NCBI RefSeq assembly: GCF_020906275.1
Contig: NZ_CP086727.1
Coordinates: forward strand, 2,294,001 to 2,358,000
Source of the DNA: Parasphingorhabdus litoris DSM 22379
GTDB lineage: Bacteria > Pseudomonadota > Alphaproteobacteria > Sphingomonadales > Sphingomonadaceae
DNA length: 64,000 nt
Direction of reading: 5' to 3'
Part shown: in pieces, positions 19,421 to 27,847 of the stretch
How the letters are laid out: each line of letters begins with the position of its first letter
Numbering within the stretch: position 1 is the first letter of the stretch
Made by a program: the position numbers and the translations under genes
The notes under the pieces: model-generated
Told to the model about the DNA's origin: nothing
The model's input: the letters and a program-made list of their open reading frames with translations, nothing else
Databases searched by the model: none

Positions 19421-19453
19421 GGAGATAGGCCCCCGCCTGCGCGGGGGTACGGT
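19421..19453 (-). repeat. REP-like GC-rich palindromic unit, right inverted copy
   Basis: Inverted copy of 19299-19331 (32 of 33 bases match). It starts two bases after the phoD stop codon, so as RNA it could terminate or stabilise the phoD transcript. The pair with its 89-base centre resembles a bacterial interspersed mosaic (BIME-type) element. Confidence 0.85.
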
Positions 19454-19454
19454 G

Positions 19455-21095
19455 CTAAACCGCCATCAGGCTGCGCTGCCCGTGCATCACACTGCGGCTT
19501 TCGCTGCCCTTCATCGCTGTCGATTTTGCGCGGATCGTATCCAGGAAATGCCAGGTGGAAGTCGCTTTGTCCGGCGTCAATGAAACCGTCATGTAACCGC
19601 GATTGGATGTATCACACCATTGCAGCTGGCTATTGGTTTCCCGAACAGCGCGCGCAGCCGTAACAGGATCGGCACCCGACAAATAGGATTCCAGACCCGG
19701 AGAGGTCACACTATGCCCGCCAAATTCGACGCCGGCAGCGCCGCCACTGGTCTCCAGATTAAACGCCCAGCCATTATGGCTGTCACCTGACAACACGATC
19801 AGGTCGGCGTCCGCCTCTTGCGCTCCCATCAATGCCCGTTCCCGCGCTTTGGGATAGCCGTCCCAGCTGTCGAGATTGATCGGCAGGCCGACTTTGGACG
19901 CCAGTGCGCCAACCGCGACCCGCGCCTTGGCAAAGGCGGGCGCATCGTCGGCCAACCAGTTCACCGCCTCTTGCGGCAGACGCAATTCGCCCATCACACA
20001 TTGCTGCCCCCAGACTTGCCATTTCGTTCCGGATACCCGCGATTTGCGCATTGCTTCGGCCAGCCAGGCTTCTTGAACGGCACCAAGCATCTGGCGTTCA
20101 GGATCCTGCCATGTGCTGTCGCGAAATGTCTCAAGAGCCGTCTGAATATCTTCCTGCCCCTGCAGAGCCGCGGCCAAATCCGCTGGCTCGCTACGCCCAC
20201 CGATACGGCTTTCAGTCAGAATAAGGGTCGCAAGATCGCCAATCTGATATTCGCTCCAGCGTCCCAAGTTCAGGTCGAGATCCCGCACCGGCATCCATTC
20301 CCGATAGACCTGCTCGGCAACGCGCTTGCGCACTTCCCAGTCACCTTCGGTTTTCGGCTGATGATTTTGTGCACCGCTCATATGGGCGTCATTGGTGAAT
20401 TCATGGTCATCCCACATCGCGACCATGGGGTAAAGTTGGTGAACACGCTGCAAGTCCGGATCACTGCGATAGGCGGCATAGCGCAGACGATAATCGGCCA
20501 GTTCGACAATCTCATGCCCCGGATCAATCATCCGGCCGGCCAGCATTTGTTTTTCGGAAGGATAGGTGCCGACAGGATATTCATACAGATAATCACCCGT
20601 ATGCATCACCATGTCGAGATCGCTGCGCTGAGCCGCATGGGCATAAGCATTGAAATAGCCAAATGGCAGATTGGAACATCCAAACACACCAAGGTTGAAT
20701 TTTTGCGTCGGCCCTTGCGGCAGAGTGCGCGTGCGGCCGATCATCGACTTGGACCCGTCAGGCGCAACAAAGCGATAGAAATACCATTGGCCGGGCGTCA
20801 GGTCCGGAACGATAAATTTCGCAATATGATCCCGGCTTGCCAACGCCGTCACTTCGCCGACCATCTTGGCGCCGGAGAAATCAACATTTTGCGCCATTTC
20901 AACGGTCAGCTTGCTCTCACCCCCGCCAACAAATCGGGTCCACAGCAACACCGAATTTTGCGATGGTTCACCGCTCGCCACACCATGGGTAAATCCACGT
21001 GCTTTAGCCATTGTGGCATAGGCGGGTGCAGACATTGCGCCGAGGCCGAATGTGCCCAGAGCCATTAACTGGCGGCGATCAATTTTCATGGTCAT
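19455..21095 (-). CDS. phoD: Alkaline phosphatase D family phosphodiesterase/phosphatase, Tat-exported
   Basis: 546 residues. The N-terminus MKIDRRQLMALGTFGLGAMS is a twin-arginine signal. The PhoD N-domain segment HGVASGEPSQNSVLLWTRF is followed by the metallophosphoesterase core with MHTGDYLYEYP, MWDDHEFTNDAH and LSGDSHNGWAFNL, which hold the Fe/Ca ligands. It releases phosphate from phosphomonoesters or diesters in the periplasm. It starts at 21095 or 21089, three bases after the DUF3667 gene, so the two form an operon. A REP-like repeat begins two bases past its stop. Confidence 0.92.
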   Translation of the reverse strand: MTMKIDRRQLMALGTFGLGAMSAPAYATMAKARGFTHGVASGEPSQNSVLLWTRFVGGGESKLTVEMAQNVDFSGAKMVGEVTALASRDHIAKFIVPDLTPGQWYFYRFVAPDGSKSMIGRTRTLPQGPTQKFNLGVFGCSNLPFGYFNAYAHAAQRSDLDMVMHTGDYLYEYPVGTYPSEKQMLAGRMIDPGHEIVELADYRLRYAAYRSDPDLQRVHQLYPMVAMWDDHEFTNDAHMSGAQNHQPKTEGDWEVRKRVAEQVYREWMPVRDLDLNLGRWSEYQIGDLATLILTESRIGGRSEPADLAAALQGQEDIQTALETFRDSTWQDPERQMLGAVQEAWLAEAMRKSRVSGTKWQVWGQQCVMGELRLPQEAVNWLADDAPAFAKARVAVGALASKVGLPINLDSWDGYPKARERALMGAQEADADLIVLSGDSHNGWAFNLETSGGAAGVEFGGHSVTSPGLESYLSGADPVTAARAVRETNSQLQWCDTSNRGYMTVSLTPDKATSTWHFLDTIRAKSTAMKGSESRSVMHGQRSLMAV

Positions 21096-21098
21096 AAT

Positions 21099-22274
21099 TT
21101 ATCCCAAAATTCCAACTGCAAACAATATGGTAAAAAACAATGTCATGCTGATGACAGTGAAGACGAGCAAGGCAGAAAGTCTCAACAGCGCCTCAATACG
21201 TGAAAGCTTATAGGCATGGCGCAGCTGCCGGTACATGTGAAAAGGCGGATAGAAGACGAGCAACATCCCCCAGATGCCTTGTGAAACGCCGAGCATTGCC
21301 AATATCGCGCAGGTGATGAAAAGCAGTGACATGAAGCTGATCGAATAGGTTGTGAAAACGGCATGATCATAAAAATGATAACCGCGACGACCAATTAGGG
21401 TGAGCCAAACAAATGGCAGCGAAATCGGGATCAGCAACCAGGCAAATTTATAGCCATTGGCCTTGAGCTTGTAGAGCAACAGTTCCGGATTTTCGCTCAC
21501 CCTTTTGAACGCGTCTTTGATCATCTTATCCGCTTCCTTCGAACCGGTCGACACGCTGCTGTCATCGTTCAGTACATTGCCGTCTTGGATATCCTCTAAG
21601 CCAGTTTGCAATTGGTCAATCTCTTCTTTGGAGAAATTGCCAAGCTGGATATCACCATCGCCTAACTTGACTTCCGGATAAGGCATGTCTTCGCCCGATA
21701 CCGTCGCAATAAAATTGCGACCCTTTTTCATATCCAGAATTTCTTGATCAAGCTTGATTTTATCTTCGCCGGTTGCCTGGGGCAGCTGTGCCATCTTAGC
21801 CTTGATTTGACCGTCCAGCTGACGCGCCTGTATCACGACGGCACTGTTGCCATCCTGGTCAATTGACCCATCGACGTTGGTCGAGAAGGGGTCACCGAGG
21901 AAGGAAAAAACCGCAAACATCATGAACACGGAAAATAGAAACAGCGCCATGGGCGAGATAAACCGGGCGCGCTGGCCATGAATATAACGCCGTGTCAGGT
22001 CCCCCGGTTTCCAGGCCAAAAGCGGCAATGTCCGCCAGAATTTCCCTTCAAAGTGAAGGACGCCGTGCAATATATCATGCCAAAAGGCACCGATCGAACG
22101 GTGGATATGCAATGGCTGTCCGCAATTGTTGCAATAGTTGCCCGTAACCGGCGCGCCGCAATTGAGACAATCACCAGAATGTGTCCCAGTCGCATCGCCG
22201 CCTTCGCTCTCGACTGCTTTTGCAATCAAGGCACCCTCAATGGCCGTTCCAGCAGCTTCAAATTCCCCCGACAT
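21099..22274 (-). CDS. DUF3667-type membrane protein with zinc-ribbon
   Basis: 391 residues from ATG 22274. A zinc ribbon is near residue 35 (CLNCG ... YCNNCGQ), followed by HRSIGAFWHDILHGVLHFEG and KFWRTLPLLAWKPGDLTRRY, the core of the family, then four to five membrane segments. A charged region of about 130 residues lies between the first and later helices. Function is unknown; the family is common in Sphingomonadales and Bacteroidetes. It precedes phoD by three bases. The upstream open frame to 22376 is not part of the gene. Confidence 0.85.
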   Translation of the reverse strand: MSGEFEAAGTAIEGALIAKAVESEGGDATGTHSGDCLNCGAPVTGNYCNNCGQPLHIHRSIGAFWHDILHGVLHFEGKFWRTLPLLAWKPGDLTRRYIHGQRARFISPMALFLFSVFMMFAVFSFLGDPFSTNVDGSIDQDGNSAVVIQARQLDGQIKAKMAQLPQATGEDKIKLDQEILDMKKGRNFIATVSGEDMPYPEVKLGDGDIQLGNFSKEEIDQLQTGLEDIQDGNVLNDDSSVSTGSKEADKMIKDAFKRVSENPELLLYKLKANGYKFAWLLIPISLPFVWLTLIGRRGYHFYDHAVFTTYSISFMSLLFITCAILAMLGVSQGIWGMLLVFYPPFHMYRQLRHAYKLSRIEALLRLSALLVFTVISMTLFFTILFAVGILG

Positions 22275-22472
22275 GTCTTGTAGCTTTCGCCAATTTGATA
22301 AATAAGGCAAGGAACTTTTTTGAAACGTGAGCCCATATATTTGGCAAGAAATCCATCCCGTCACCTGTTCTGGCAAAACGATGAATGGATTGCGGTTTTG
22401 GCCTAAGCAGGTCGTCTTGTTTTTGTTGATCTGCCAATTCCCTCTCGCAAATTCAGAAACGGAATTAATCCT

Positions 22473-23159
22473 ATGAAATCCTCACCCCGCTTCCCGTCGC
22501 TCCATATTGCACTCCTGTCATCTTGTCTGCTCATCACGCCCCCTGCCCTGGCGCAAACACCGCTCAAACGTGCACTTGCGGCGCCAAAAAGCGGACCGGC
22601 CTATTCCTATGATATCAGCTATGTCACGCGTGAGATGAACGCTGCTGGCCGGATCAATCCCAGCCGCCCTGCTGGCCAGCGGGTGAAAGTCTCCCGGCCA
22701 GCCAAGTCGACCTGGACCGATGAATTCAAGAAAGCGATCAAGGAAATTGAAAATGGTCGCTACAAAGGCTTTTGGTGCAGCGAGATGGCCAAAAGCATAC
22801 CCGCAAGCGCGCGCTTGATTAGCCAAACCGCCACCACCGCGACCTATGCTTTCAGACCATTGCCGGACCCGGACGAAAAGGGCAGCAAGAAATTCGTGAA
22901 ACATCTCAACGGGCGCGTCACCGTGGATAAAAAATCGCCCGCCATATTGACCTACAGTCTGACTGCTCCGAAATCATTCAAGCCGTCAATTGTCGCGCGG
23001 ATCAATAAATTTGACCTCCAAACCAGTTGCGCACGGGCACCAGATGGCAGGACTTACGTCAAAAGCTCCAAGATCACGGTTGCGGGCTCCGCTCTTGGCA
23101 AAAGTTTCAACGAAAAGACAACGCGAACGCATAGCGGCCTGCGCCAGGTGTCGCGATAA
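22473..23159 (+). CDS. Exported protein of unknown function
   Basis: 228 residues with a clear signal peptide (hydrophobic stretch then PPALAQT). The mature part is basic and rich in Ser, Lys and Arg, with two Cys (FWCSEM and QTSCARA) that could form a disulfide. I do not recognise the family. It is divergent from the DUF3667-phoD pair, about 200 bases away. After the stop, AATCTGA and TCAGATT form a long-range inverted repeat that may act in 3' end formation. Confidence 0.75.
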   Translation: MKSSPRFPSLHIALLSSCLLITPPALAQTPLKRALAAPKSGPAYSYDISYVTREMNAAGRINPSRPAGQRVKVSRPAKSTWTDEFKKAIKEIENGRYKGFWCSEMAKSIPASARLISQTATTATYAFRPLPDPDEKGSKKFVKHLNGRVTVDKKSPAILTYSLTAPKSFKPSIVARINKFDLQTSCARAPDGRTYVKSSKITVAGSALGKSFNEKTTRTHSGLRQVSR

Positions 23160-23206
23160 TCCAAATCTGATCTGAGCGTAGATGTTCGGCTGCGCACCGG
23201 TCAGAT

Positions 23207-23246
23207 TTGCACAATCCTGCAAAATGTGCATAATGTTATAACATTA
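23207..23246 (+). promoter_or_regulatory. Candidate promoter with perfect 16-bp palindrome before exbD
   Basis: A -35-like TTGCAC (23207-23212) is followed after 16 to 18 bases by CATAAT/TAATGT. The -10 region overlaps the perfect 16-base palindrome TAATGTTATAACATTA (23231-23246), and a second dyad, TGCACA (23208-23213) with TGTGCA (23225-23230), sits between. This is the layout of an operator that would block RNA polymerase. Confidence 0.5.
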
Positions 23247-23288
23247 CAAATATTTAACTGGAGTATTAATCAAAACGGGAGAGAGAAA

Positions 23289-23744
23289 ATGACAGCCTAT
23301 CGACCTAAGTTTCGTCAACATGGTATCCGCCCTTCGCATAGCGAACCCATGGCGCAGCTGAATATAACACCGCTTATTGATATGCTTCTGGTCCTGTTGG
23401 TCATGCTGATGCTCTCTATCCCGATTGCAACCCACAAGGTCGAGGTCGCCCTGCCGCCACCAATTCCGGGCACAGGTGAGCCGCCTGAGATTAATCTGTT
23501 GCGGATAAACGGCGCGGGACTGACGCTTTGGAATGGCGAAGCGGTCAACGAGACACAGTTGAAAGCGCGGCTTACCGCCATGCTCAAGGATCCAAATCGG
23601 CCGCAACTCCATATGCAAACCGATGCCAACGCCCGCTATGAGATATTTGACCATACGATCGCGACCGTGAAACGGTCCGGGGTTCAGGAAGTTGGATTTG
23701 TCGGCAATCGGCAATTCGCCAATTGGGATCGCCCGTCAAATTGA
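23289..23744 (+). CDS. exbD: ExbD/TolR-family biopolymer transport protein (orphan)
   Basis: 151 residues. One N-terminal membrane helix with the family motif LNITPLIDMLLVLLVMLM carries the proton-relay Asp, followed by a periplasmic domain. ExbD/TolR couples the proton gradient through ExbB/TolQ to TonB or TolA. No exbB, tolQ, tonB or tolA gene is present nearby, so the partner must be encoded elsewhere. The ATG at 23289 has GGGAGAG immediately upstream; the longer open frame to 23226 crosses the promoter. ExbD and TolR cannot be told apart from sequence alone. Confidence 0.88.
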   Translation: MTAYRPKFRQHGIRPSHSEPMAQLNITPLIDMLLVLLVMLMLSIPIATHKVEVALPPPIPGTGEPPEINLLRINGAGLTLWNGEAVNETQLKARLTAMLKDPNRPQLHMQTDANARYEIFDHTIATVKRSGVQEVGFVGNRQFANWDRPSN

Positions 23745-23795
23745 CACCCTATCTCCGGGCTGACAAAATTGCGTCTGATTAGAGGAGATGCAAAT

Positions 23796-24452
23796 ATGAT
23801 TGGCCCGGAACTTTTCGATTTTCTGCGCGCGTTGAAACAGAATAATGACCGCGACTGGTTCAAGGCGCAAAAAGCACGCTATCAGTCCGACGTGGTTGAT
23901 CCGGTGACCGAATTCATCACCCATATGGCGCCGCGGGTCGCTGCTATCAGTCCCCATATAATAGTCGACCCCCTCCCCAATGGCGGCAGCCGTTTCCGTA
24001 TCTATCGCGACACGCGCTTTTCGAAAGACAAGAGCCCGTATAAAACTCATGTCGGATGCCAGTTTCGCCATGCCGCTGGCAAGGATGCCCACGCGCCCGG
24101 ATTTTATGTCCATCTCGGACCAGGCGAAGTTTTCTTCGGCGGCGGTGTGTGGGGACCACAGGGCGAAGCGCTCCGCAATATCCGTCAGCGTATCGTCGAC
24201 AAACCCGCCCGCTGGGAAGAAGCGGTGGAGGGTCTTGATCTGCGCGGCGACCAGTTGGTGCGCGCACCCAAGGGTTTCGATGCCGACCACCCCCTGATCA
24301 ACGACCTGCGCCGCAAGAGCTTTTTCAGCATGCAAGATGCCGATGAAAAGCTCGCAACATCGGCGAGGTTTGAAGATGCCGTAGAGGCACAGTTTGAAAA
24401 GGTCGCACCGCTTATGGGATTTGTTGCTGATGCCCTGGGCTTAGAGTTTTAG
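23796..24452 (+). CDS. DUF2461 family protein
   Basis: 218 residues, full-length DUF2461 (TIGR02453). Conserved parts are FLRALKQNNDRDWFKAQK near the start, FRIYRDTRFSKDKSPYKTH in the middle, and GPGEVFFGGGVW followed by LRNIRQRI. The biochemical role is unknown; the protein is cytosolic. The ATG at 23796 has AGAGGAG eight bases upstream, so the longer frame from 23769 is not used. It follows exbD by about 50 bases and may share its transcript. Confidence 0.9.
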   Translation: MIGPELFDFLRALKQNNDRDWFKAQKARYQSDVVDPVTEFITHMAPRVAAISPHIIVDPLPNGGSRFRIYRDTRFSKDKSPYKTHVGCQFRHAAGKDAHAPGFYVHLGPGEVFFGGGVWGPQGEALRNIRQRIVDKPARWEEAVEGLDLRGDQLVRAPKGFDADHPLINDLRRKSFFSMQDADEKLATSARFEDAVEAQFEKVAPLMGFVADALGLEF

Positions 24453-24530
24453 CGCCCGGAGCGCGATTCTGATGCGGTAATTTCCATAATCAATTCTGAA
24501 AGATCAGGCCTGACCCGCGCGATAGAACAA

Positions 24531-24854
24531 TCAGGATGTTGTGGTAAGGCGCAAGCCAACGGCACCAATCATCACCATTGCAATGCATGCATATTGGATT
24601 GCCCCCAGCTTCTCATCAAACGCGAATATTCCGATCAAAGTTGCTGCGACGATCCCAACCCCGGCCCAAATGGCGTAAACCACACCTACCGGCAAAACCT
24701 TTAACGCCGGAGCCAAAACCCAAAAGCAGGCAGTATAGCAAATGATCGAAACTACACCCCAATGCCATTTTTCAAACCCTTCGGAGAGCTTGAGCAGGAA
24801 CGTACCCATCACCTCCAGAAAAATGGCAAGCCCGATCAATATCCATGCATTCAT
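24531..24854 (-). CDS. Small multidrug resistance (SMR) family efflux protein
   Basis: 107 residues with four membrane helices. The conserved Glu of the SMR fold is in the first helix (AIFLEVMGTFLLKLSEGF), and VVYAIWAGVGIVAATLIG follows in helix 3. Members work as dimers that exchange protons for cationic drugs or, in the Gdx branch, guanidinium; the subtype is not settled here. The ATG at 24854 has GGAG upstream; the open frame before it is non-coding. Neighbours are unrelated. Confidence 0.92.
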   Translation of the reverse strand: MNAWILIGLAIFLEVMGTFLLKLSEGFEKWHWGVVSIICYTACFWVLAPALKVLPVGVVYAIWAGVGIVAATLIGIFAFDEKLGAIQYACIAMVMIGAVGLRLTTTS

Positions 24855-25070
24855 TTTGGCTTGCTCCTTTTCATTAACCTCGATCGGAAGGTTTTGCGGA
24901 TGATCATCTGGTTTGCAACTTCCGTTTTCGGGATCGACATGTCTCGTTGGCGGTGCCGGTTGGTGGTCTGACGCACGCATCGGAAATTACCATATCTATC
25001 AGTGATCATTGCACCTTGTTCGAATTGAAAGTAGTCAGCCGTTCGAATTTTTTGGATGATCGGCGATTTG

Positions 25071-25547
25071 ATGAACGAAAAAGTGCAACTAAGGCAGGCC
25101 ACGAGCGCGGACTATGATACGCTTGGCGACGTGATGTACGAAGCGGTTCGCAAGGGCCGCAGCCACTATAGCGAAACGCAGCGCGAAGCCTGGGTTCCGG
25201 AGCCTAGAACGGGCAAAGACTGGTTTGAACGATTGGACAAACAGGCCATTGTCGTGGCTGAATCGAGCGACCAAATAGTCGGCTTTATGAGCCTTGCGGC
25301 AGATGCCTATCTGGATTTTGCATATATACGGCCATCCGCTCAAGGTTCCGGACTGTTTCGTCGAATGTACGCGGAAATTGAACAGCTTGCCGTTAAATCT
25401 TCTCAGGACCGGATATGGGTTCATGCAAGCCTTATGGCGCAACCAGCCTTTGCTTCTGTCGGCTTTTCTGTTCTCAAACGAGAAACCGTGATGATCGGAA
25501 AAGAATCTTTTGAACGCTATGAAATGGAGAAGCCGCTAACGCGTTAG
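25071..25547 (+). CDS. GNAT-family N-acetyltransferase
   Basis: 158 residues from ATG 25071 (an ATG at 25056 adds five residues). The N-terminal VQLRQATSADYDTLGDVMY strand-helix and the acetyl-CoA loop near LDFAYIRPSAQGSGLFRRMY (a Q/R-x-x-G-x-G/A variant) support the fold, with a C-terminal FASVGFSVLKRE strand. Acetyl acceptor unknown. It is transcribed away from the SMR gene and they share the 216-base region between them. Confidence 0.85.
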   Translation: MNEKVQLRQATSADYDTLGDVMYEAVRKGRSHYSETQREAWVPEPRTGKDWFERLDKQAIVVAESSDQIVGFMSLAADAYLDFAYIRPSAQGSGLFRRMYAEIEQLAVKSSQDRIWVHASLMAQPAFASVGFSVLKRETVMIGKESFERYEMEKPLTR

Positions 25548-25649
25548 CGCAATCTCTTCCGGCTCTGTGCAGCAAATAATGGACGAATGCCCCCCCGCTT
25601 CTGCTGTTGCCTCAAGCATGCCGGGGAATGGGCTGACAGCCCGGTAACA

Positions 25650-26051
25650 CTAAACCTGAAACGCTCTTTTATGTTGCTTGCCGTTATCGGTAATTTCGTC
25701 CCAGGAGGCTTTGGACTCAACCCAGATATGATGGGCAACCTTCAGATTATCGACACGCGCGTCGAGCAATCCCACCGGGATAAACATGTTCCGTTCATCG
25801 TTGCGGCCTGGCAATGCAGAGCCGCAATTTCGACAAAACCAGCTTTGCCAATCGGCATCTGGCTTCTCCCAACACGCAATCTGTTCTTGTCCAGCGGACC
25901 ATCGGAATTTTTCGTTTGGAACAATTGAAACAGCCACACCATTATTGCCAGTCCATTTCCGGCAGATAGAGCAGTGACAGATATAGACATCCTTGAGATC
26001 CATCTCGATCTCAAAAGATACCGCACCGCAATTGCAACCGCCTTTCAACAT
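25650..26051 (-). CDS. GFA-family protein (Mss4-like fold, zinc-binding)
   Basis: 133 residues. Zinc ligands follow the family pattern: GGCNCGAVSFEI at the start, CHCSICRKWTG near residue 25, and FCRNCGSALPG near residue 72. The family is named after the glutathione-dependent formaldehyde-activating enzyme Gfa, but most members have no proven activity. It is convergent with the GNAT gene; the 154 bases upstream separate it from the HTH gene at 26206. Confidence 0.9.
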   Translation of the reverse strand: MLKGGCNCGAVSFEIEMDLKDVYICHCSICRKWTGNNGVAVSIVPNEKFRWSAGQEQIACWEKPDADWQSWFCRNCGSALPGRNDERNMFIPVGLLDARVDNLKVAHHIWVESKASWDEITDNGKQHKRAFQV

Positions 26052-26205
26052 AGCTGATACTCCCTTTCGAAGGGTGCCTATAAGCGATCAGACATTATTT
26101 ATCCAACGAGCAGCAGGTCCTGACTTTATCGAAACACTCCCCTTTCCTACAGCTAACCATATAGGTTATATCTGTCTGTTCCCCCCAACATAAGGAACAC
26201 AAGCT

Positions 26206-27000
26206 ATGACCGATCAGCCTTCGCGCGATGATTTCACCGACATCCCTGCCACCGATGATCTTGCCCAGCCCCGGGCGCGGCATGATGGCTGGTCGCCGGA
26301 TAAGCAGGTGCAGTTTCTTGAAGCCCTGGCGCGCACGGGTAATGTAAGGGCAGCGGCGCGCTATGCCGGGCTGTCTCGGGAGAGCGCCTATAAGCTGAGG
26401 CGCAGACCGGATGCGCGGGCCTTCGCCCGGGCATGGGATGCTGCGATCATCCATGCGCGGGATATTTTTCAGGATGAGTTGATGGATAAGGGGCTTAACG
26501 GCTGGCGCGAAGCGGTCTGGCATCAGGGCGAGGAAGTGGGGACAAGGGAACGCTGGAGCGCTCCCTTGTTTCTGGCGGCGCTGGGACGGCTCGACAAGAT
26601 GGCCGATGGGCTTGATCTGGCAGGCAAGCCGGCACGGGTCGCAGCCGAGAAGTTTGATGATCTGCTGGAGGGCATCGGCAACGGGGATGATTGCGTAGAG
26701 CTGGTCGAGGAGATTGACGCATCAGGCCAGACGGCGAGTGAGAAAGCCCGCACGGACAGCGACGGCCTGACCAATGCCCAGCTGATGAACGCCCTGCGCC
26801 TGCAGCACGGGCGTGAGCAGATCGAGGCGATGGCGCCGGAGGATATTGATGTGTCTGACCTTGATCTGGCCGATTGTGAAGACTGGGATGAGCTTGACTG
26901 GGAGCGGGCTGACCGCAGCGGGTTTCTGGAGCGCAGTGGTTTTTATGAGCAGGAGGACGGTGAGCAGGCCGTGGAGAAAGAGGTGGTGAGAACTGTGTGA
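26206..27000 (+). CDS. HTH protein, terminase-small-subunit-like, sphingomonad family
   Basis: 264 residues. Residues of about 28-70 (WSPDKQVQFLEALARTGNVR, then AAARYAGLSRESAYKLRRRP) form a helix-turn-helix like that of phage terminase small subunits and a widespread sphingomonad family. A conserved-looking helical part follows (AFARAWDAAIIHARDIF), then a very acidic Asp/Glu-rich C-terminal half. The gene is clearly richer in GC than its neighbours and abuts a dense repeat block directly after its stop. No large terminase or other phage gene is near. Function is unknown; acquisition with the repeats is inference. Confidence 0.75.
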   Translation: MTDQPSRDDFTDIPATDDLAQPRARHDGWSPDKQVQFLEALARTGNVRAAARYAGLSRESAYKLRRRPDARAFARAWDAAIIHARDIFQDELMDKGLNGWREAVWHQGEEVGTRERWSAPLFLAALGRLDKMADGLDLAGKPARVAAEKFDDLLEGIGNGDDCVELVEEIDASGQTASEKARTDSDGLTNAQLMNALRLQHGREQIEAMAPEDIDVSDLDLADCEDWDELDWERADRSGFLERSGFYEQEDGEQAVEKEVVRTV

Positions 27001-27024
27001 ACTTTGGGGAGGGGAATGAGGAGT

Positions 27025-27490
27025 CTTTATTGATGCCCTCAGGCGCCGGGCGCGGGCCTCCGCCCGCTTGGCTATCGCGCCAATAAGGCGCGGCGCGCAG
27101 TCGCGCTTGCCTCCGCTTCGCGTCGGTCCGGTGCCTAACTTGAGGTGACACACTGATCTCCTCTCCCCTTGAGGGAGAGGACAGTGGAGCTTGCGTCCCC
27201 GGGGGACGCTAGTGGAACTTGGTGAGGGGGGGGCGGCGCGGATAAAGGGATGCGATAGTCGCTGCCCGCTCTCTAAGACTTGCCCCCTCTCTAAGACTTG
27301 CTAGGCAGCAAGCTGCCAAGCCAAGTCTTTTCTCTCCCTCCAGGGGAGAGAATAAGGTATGCATCGGACTTGCAACAACCTAGAGGTGATCCGACCGAGC
27401 GCAGCGAGGCAAGCGCGAGCGCGCCGCGCCTTATTGGCGCGATAGCCAAGGGCACGGATGTGCCCGCCCGGCGCCTGAGGTCCAATAAAA
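27025..27490. repeat. Composite inverted-repeat block
   Basis: A 600-base gap between the HTH gene and the next ORF holds nested repeats and no supportable gene. Outer arms at about 27025-27129 and 27391-27490 are inverted copies with an exact 31-base core at 27068-27098 and 27419-27449. Inside are a CCTCTCCC/GGGAGAGG hairpin (27160-27180), a GCGTCCCC/GGGGACGC palindrome (about 27194-27210), a direct repeat TCTCTAAGACTTGC (27270-27283, 27288-27301), GGCAGC/GCTGCC (27304-27317) and TCTCTCCC/GGGAGAGA (27331-27351). The symmetry suggests a non-autonomous mobile or REP-cluster element. Confidence 0.8.
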
Positions 27491-27543
27491 ACGTAACCAA
27501 ATCGCCACTCACAACGAATGCACAACCATGTCTCAAAAAACAT

Positions 27544-27572
27544 TTGACATGAGAACATTATTAGAACATTAA
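27544..27572 (+). promoter_or_regulatory. Candidate promoter with LexA (SOS) box
   Basis: GAAC-N7-GAAC at 27553-27567 is the reverse-complement reading of the alphaproteobacterial LexA box GTTC-N7-GTTC. A consensus -35 TTGACA lies at 27544-27549; the -10 would be CATTAA (27567-27572), which is weak. The box would sit between the two promoter elements and 38 bases before the ATG at 27605. The recA gene in this window carries the same box form. Confidence 0.6.
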
Positions 27573-27604
27573 AGGTTCATAGAAAGAACATACTGGATTT
27601 TGAC

Positions 27605-27847
27605 ATGCTAACCATCGCTATTGCTTCCTTTTTCGCCCTGGCATTTGCGGGCGCTCTTTTGACCATCGCCATGATGTTTCATGCTTATAGGGACAAGATT
27701 ATAGCGGTTATTGCTGCCGAACTGGGTAGCGATGAGGGTAACGCTCCGGCTGCTGCGCCGCGCCATAGTCGCCGGGTGGTTCGGACTTATCCAGCTAGCG
27801 CGCGTCGCCGTCCTGTGCAGCCGATTCCATTGCGCGCTGCCGCTTGA
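27605..27847 (+). CDS. Small single-pass membrane protein, possibly SOS-controlled
   Basis: 80 residues: an N-terminal membrane helix (about 3-26, Ala/Ile/Phe-rich), a short amphipathic stretch HAYRDKIIAVIAAELG, then a Pro/Arg-rich basic tail. No known family is recognised. The start ATG has weak ribosome binding (TTTTGAC before it). Its last 53 bases overlap the 3' end of pssA on the other strand. Because a LexA-type box stands upstream, a role in the DNA damage response is inferred; small membrane proteins such as Caulobacter SidA inhibit division under SOS control, but there is no sequence evidence of homology. Confidence 0.6.
   Translation: MLTIAIASFFALAFAGALLTIAMMFHAYRDKIIAVIAAELGSDEGNAPAAAPRHSRRVVRTYPASARRRPVQPIPLRAAA

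Noticed and set aside
26206..27000. Prophage, based on the terminase-like HTH gene
   Set aside because: No large terminase, portal, capsid or integrase gene lies nearby; the family is widespread in sphingomonads as single genes.
26495..27151. 218-codon minus-strand open frame opposite the HTH gene and repeat block
   Set aside because: High GC produces long shadow frames; the composition is Pro/Arg/Ser/His-rich and crosses the repeat arm.
27270..27301. Two 14-base direct repeats 18 bases apart as a possible CRISPR array
   Set aside because: Only two units, spacer of four bases, inside a palindromic repeat block; no cas genes.
27298..27552. Open frames within the repeat block on both strands
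   Set aside because: They consist of translated inverted repeats without coding features.
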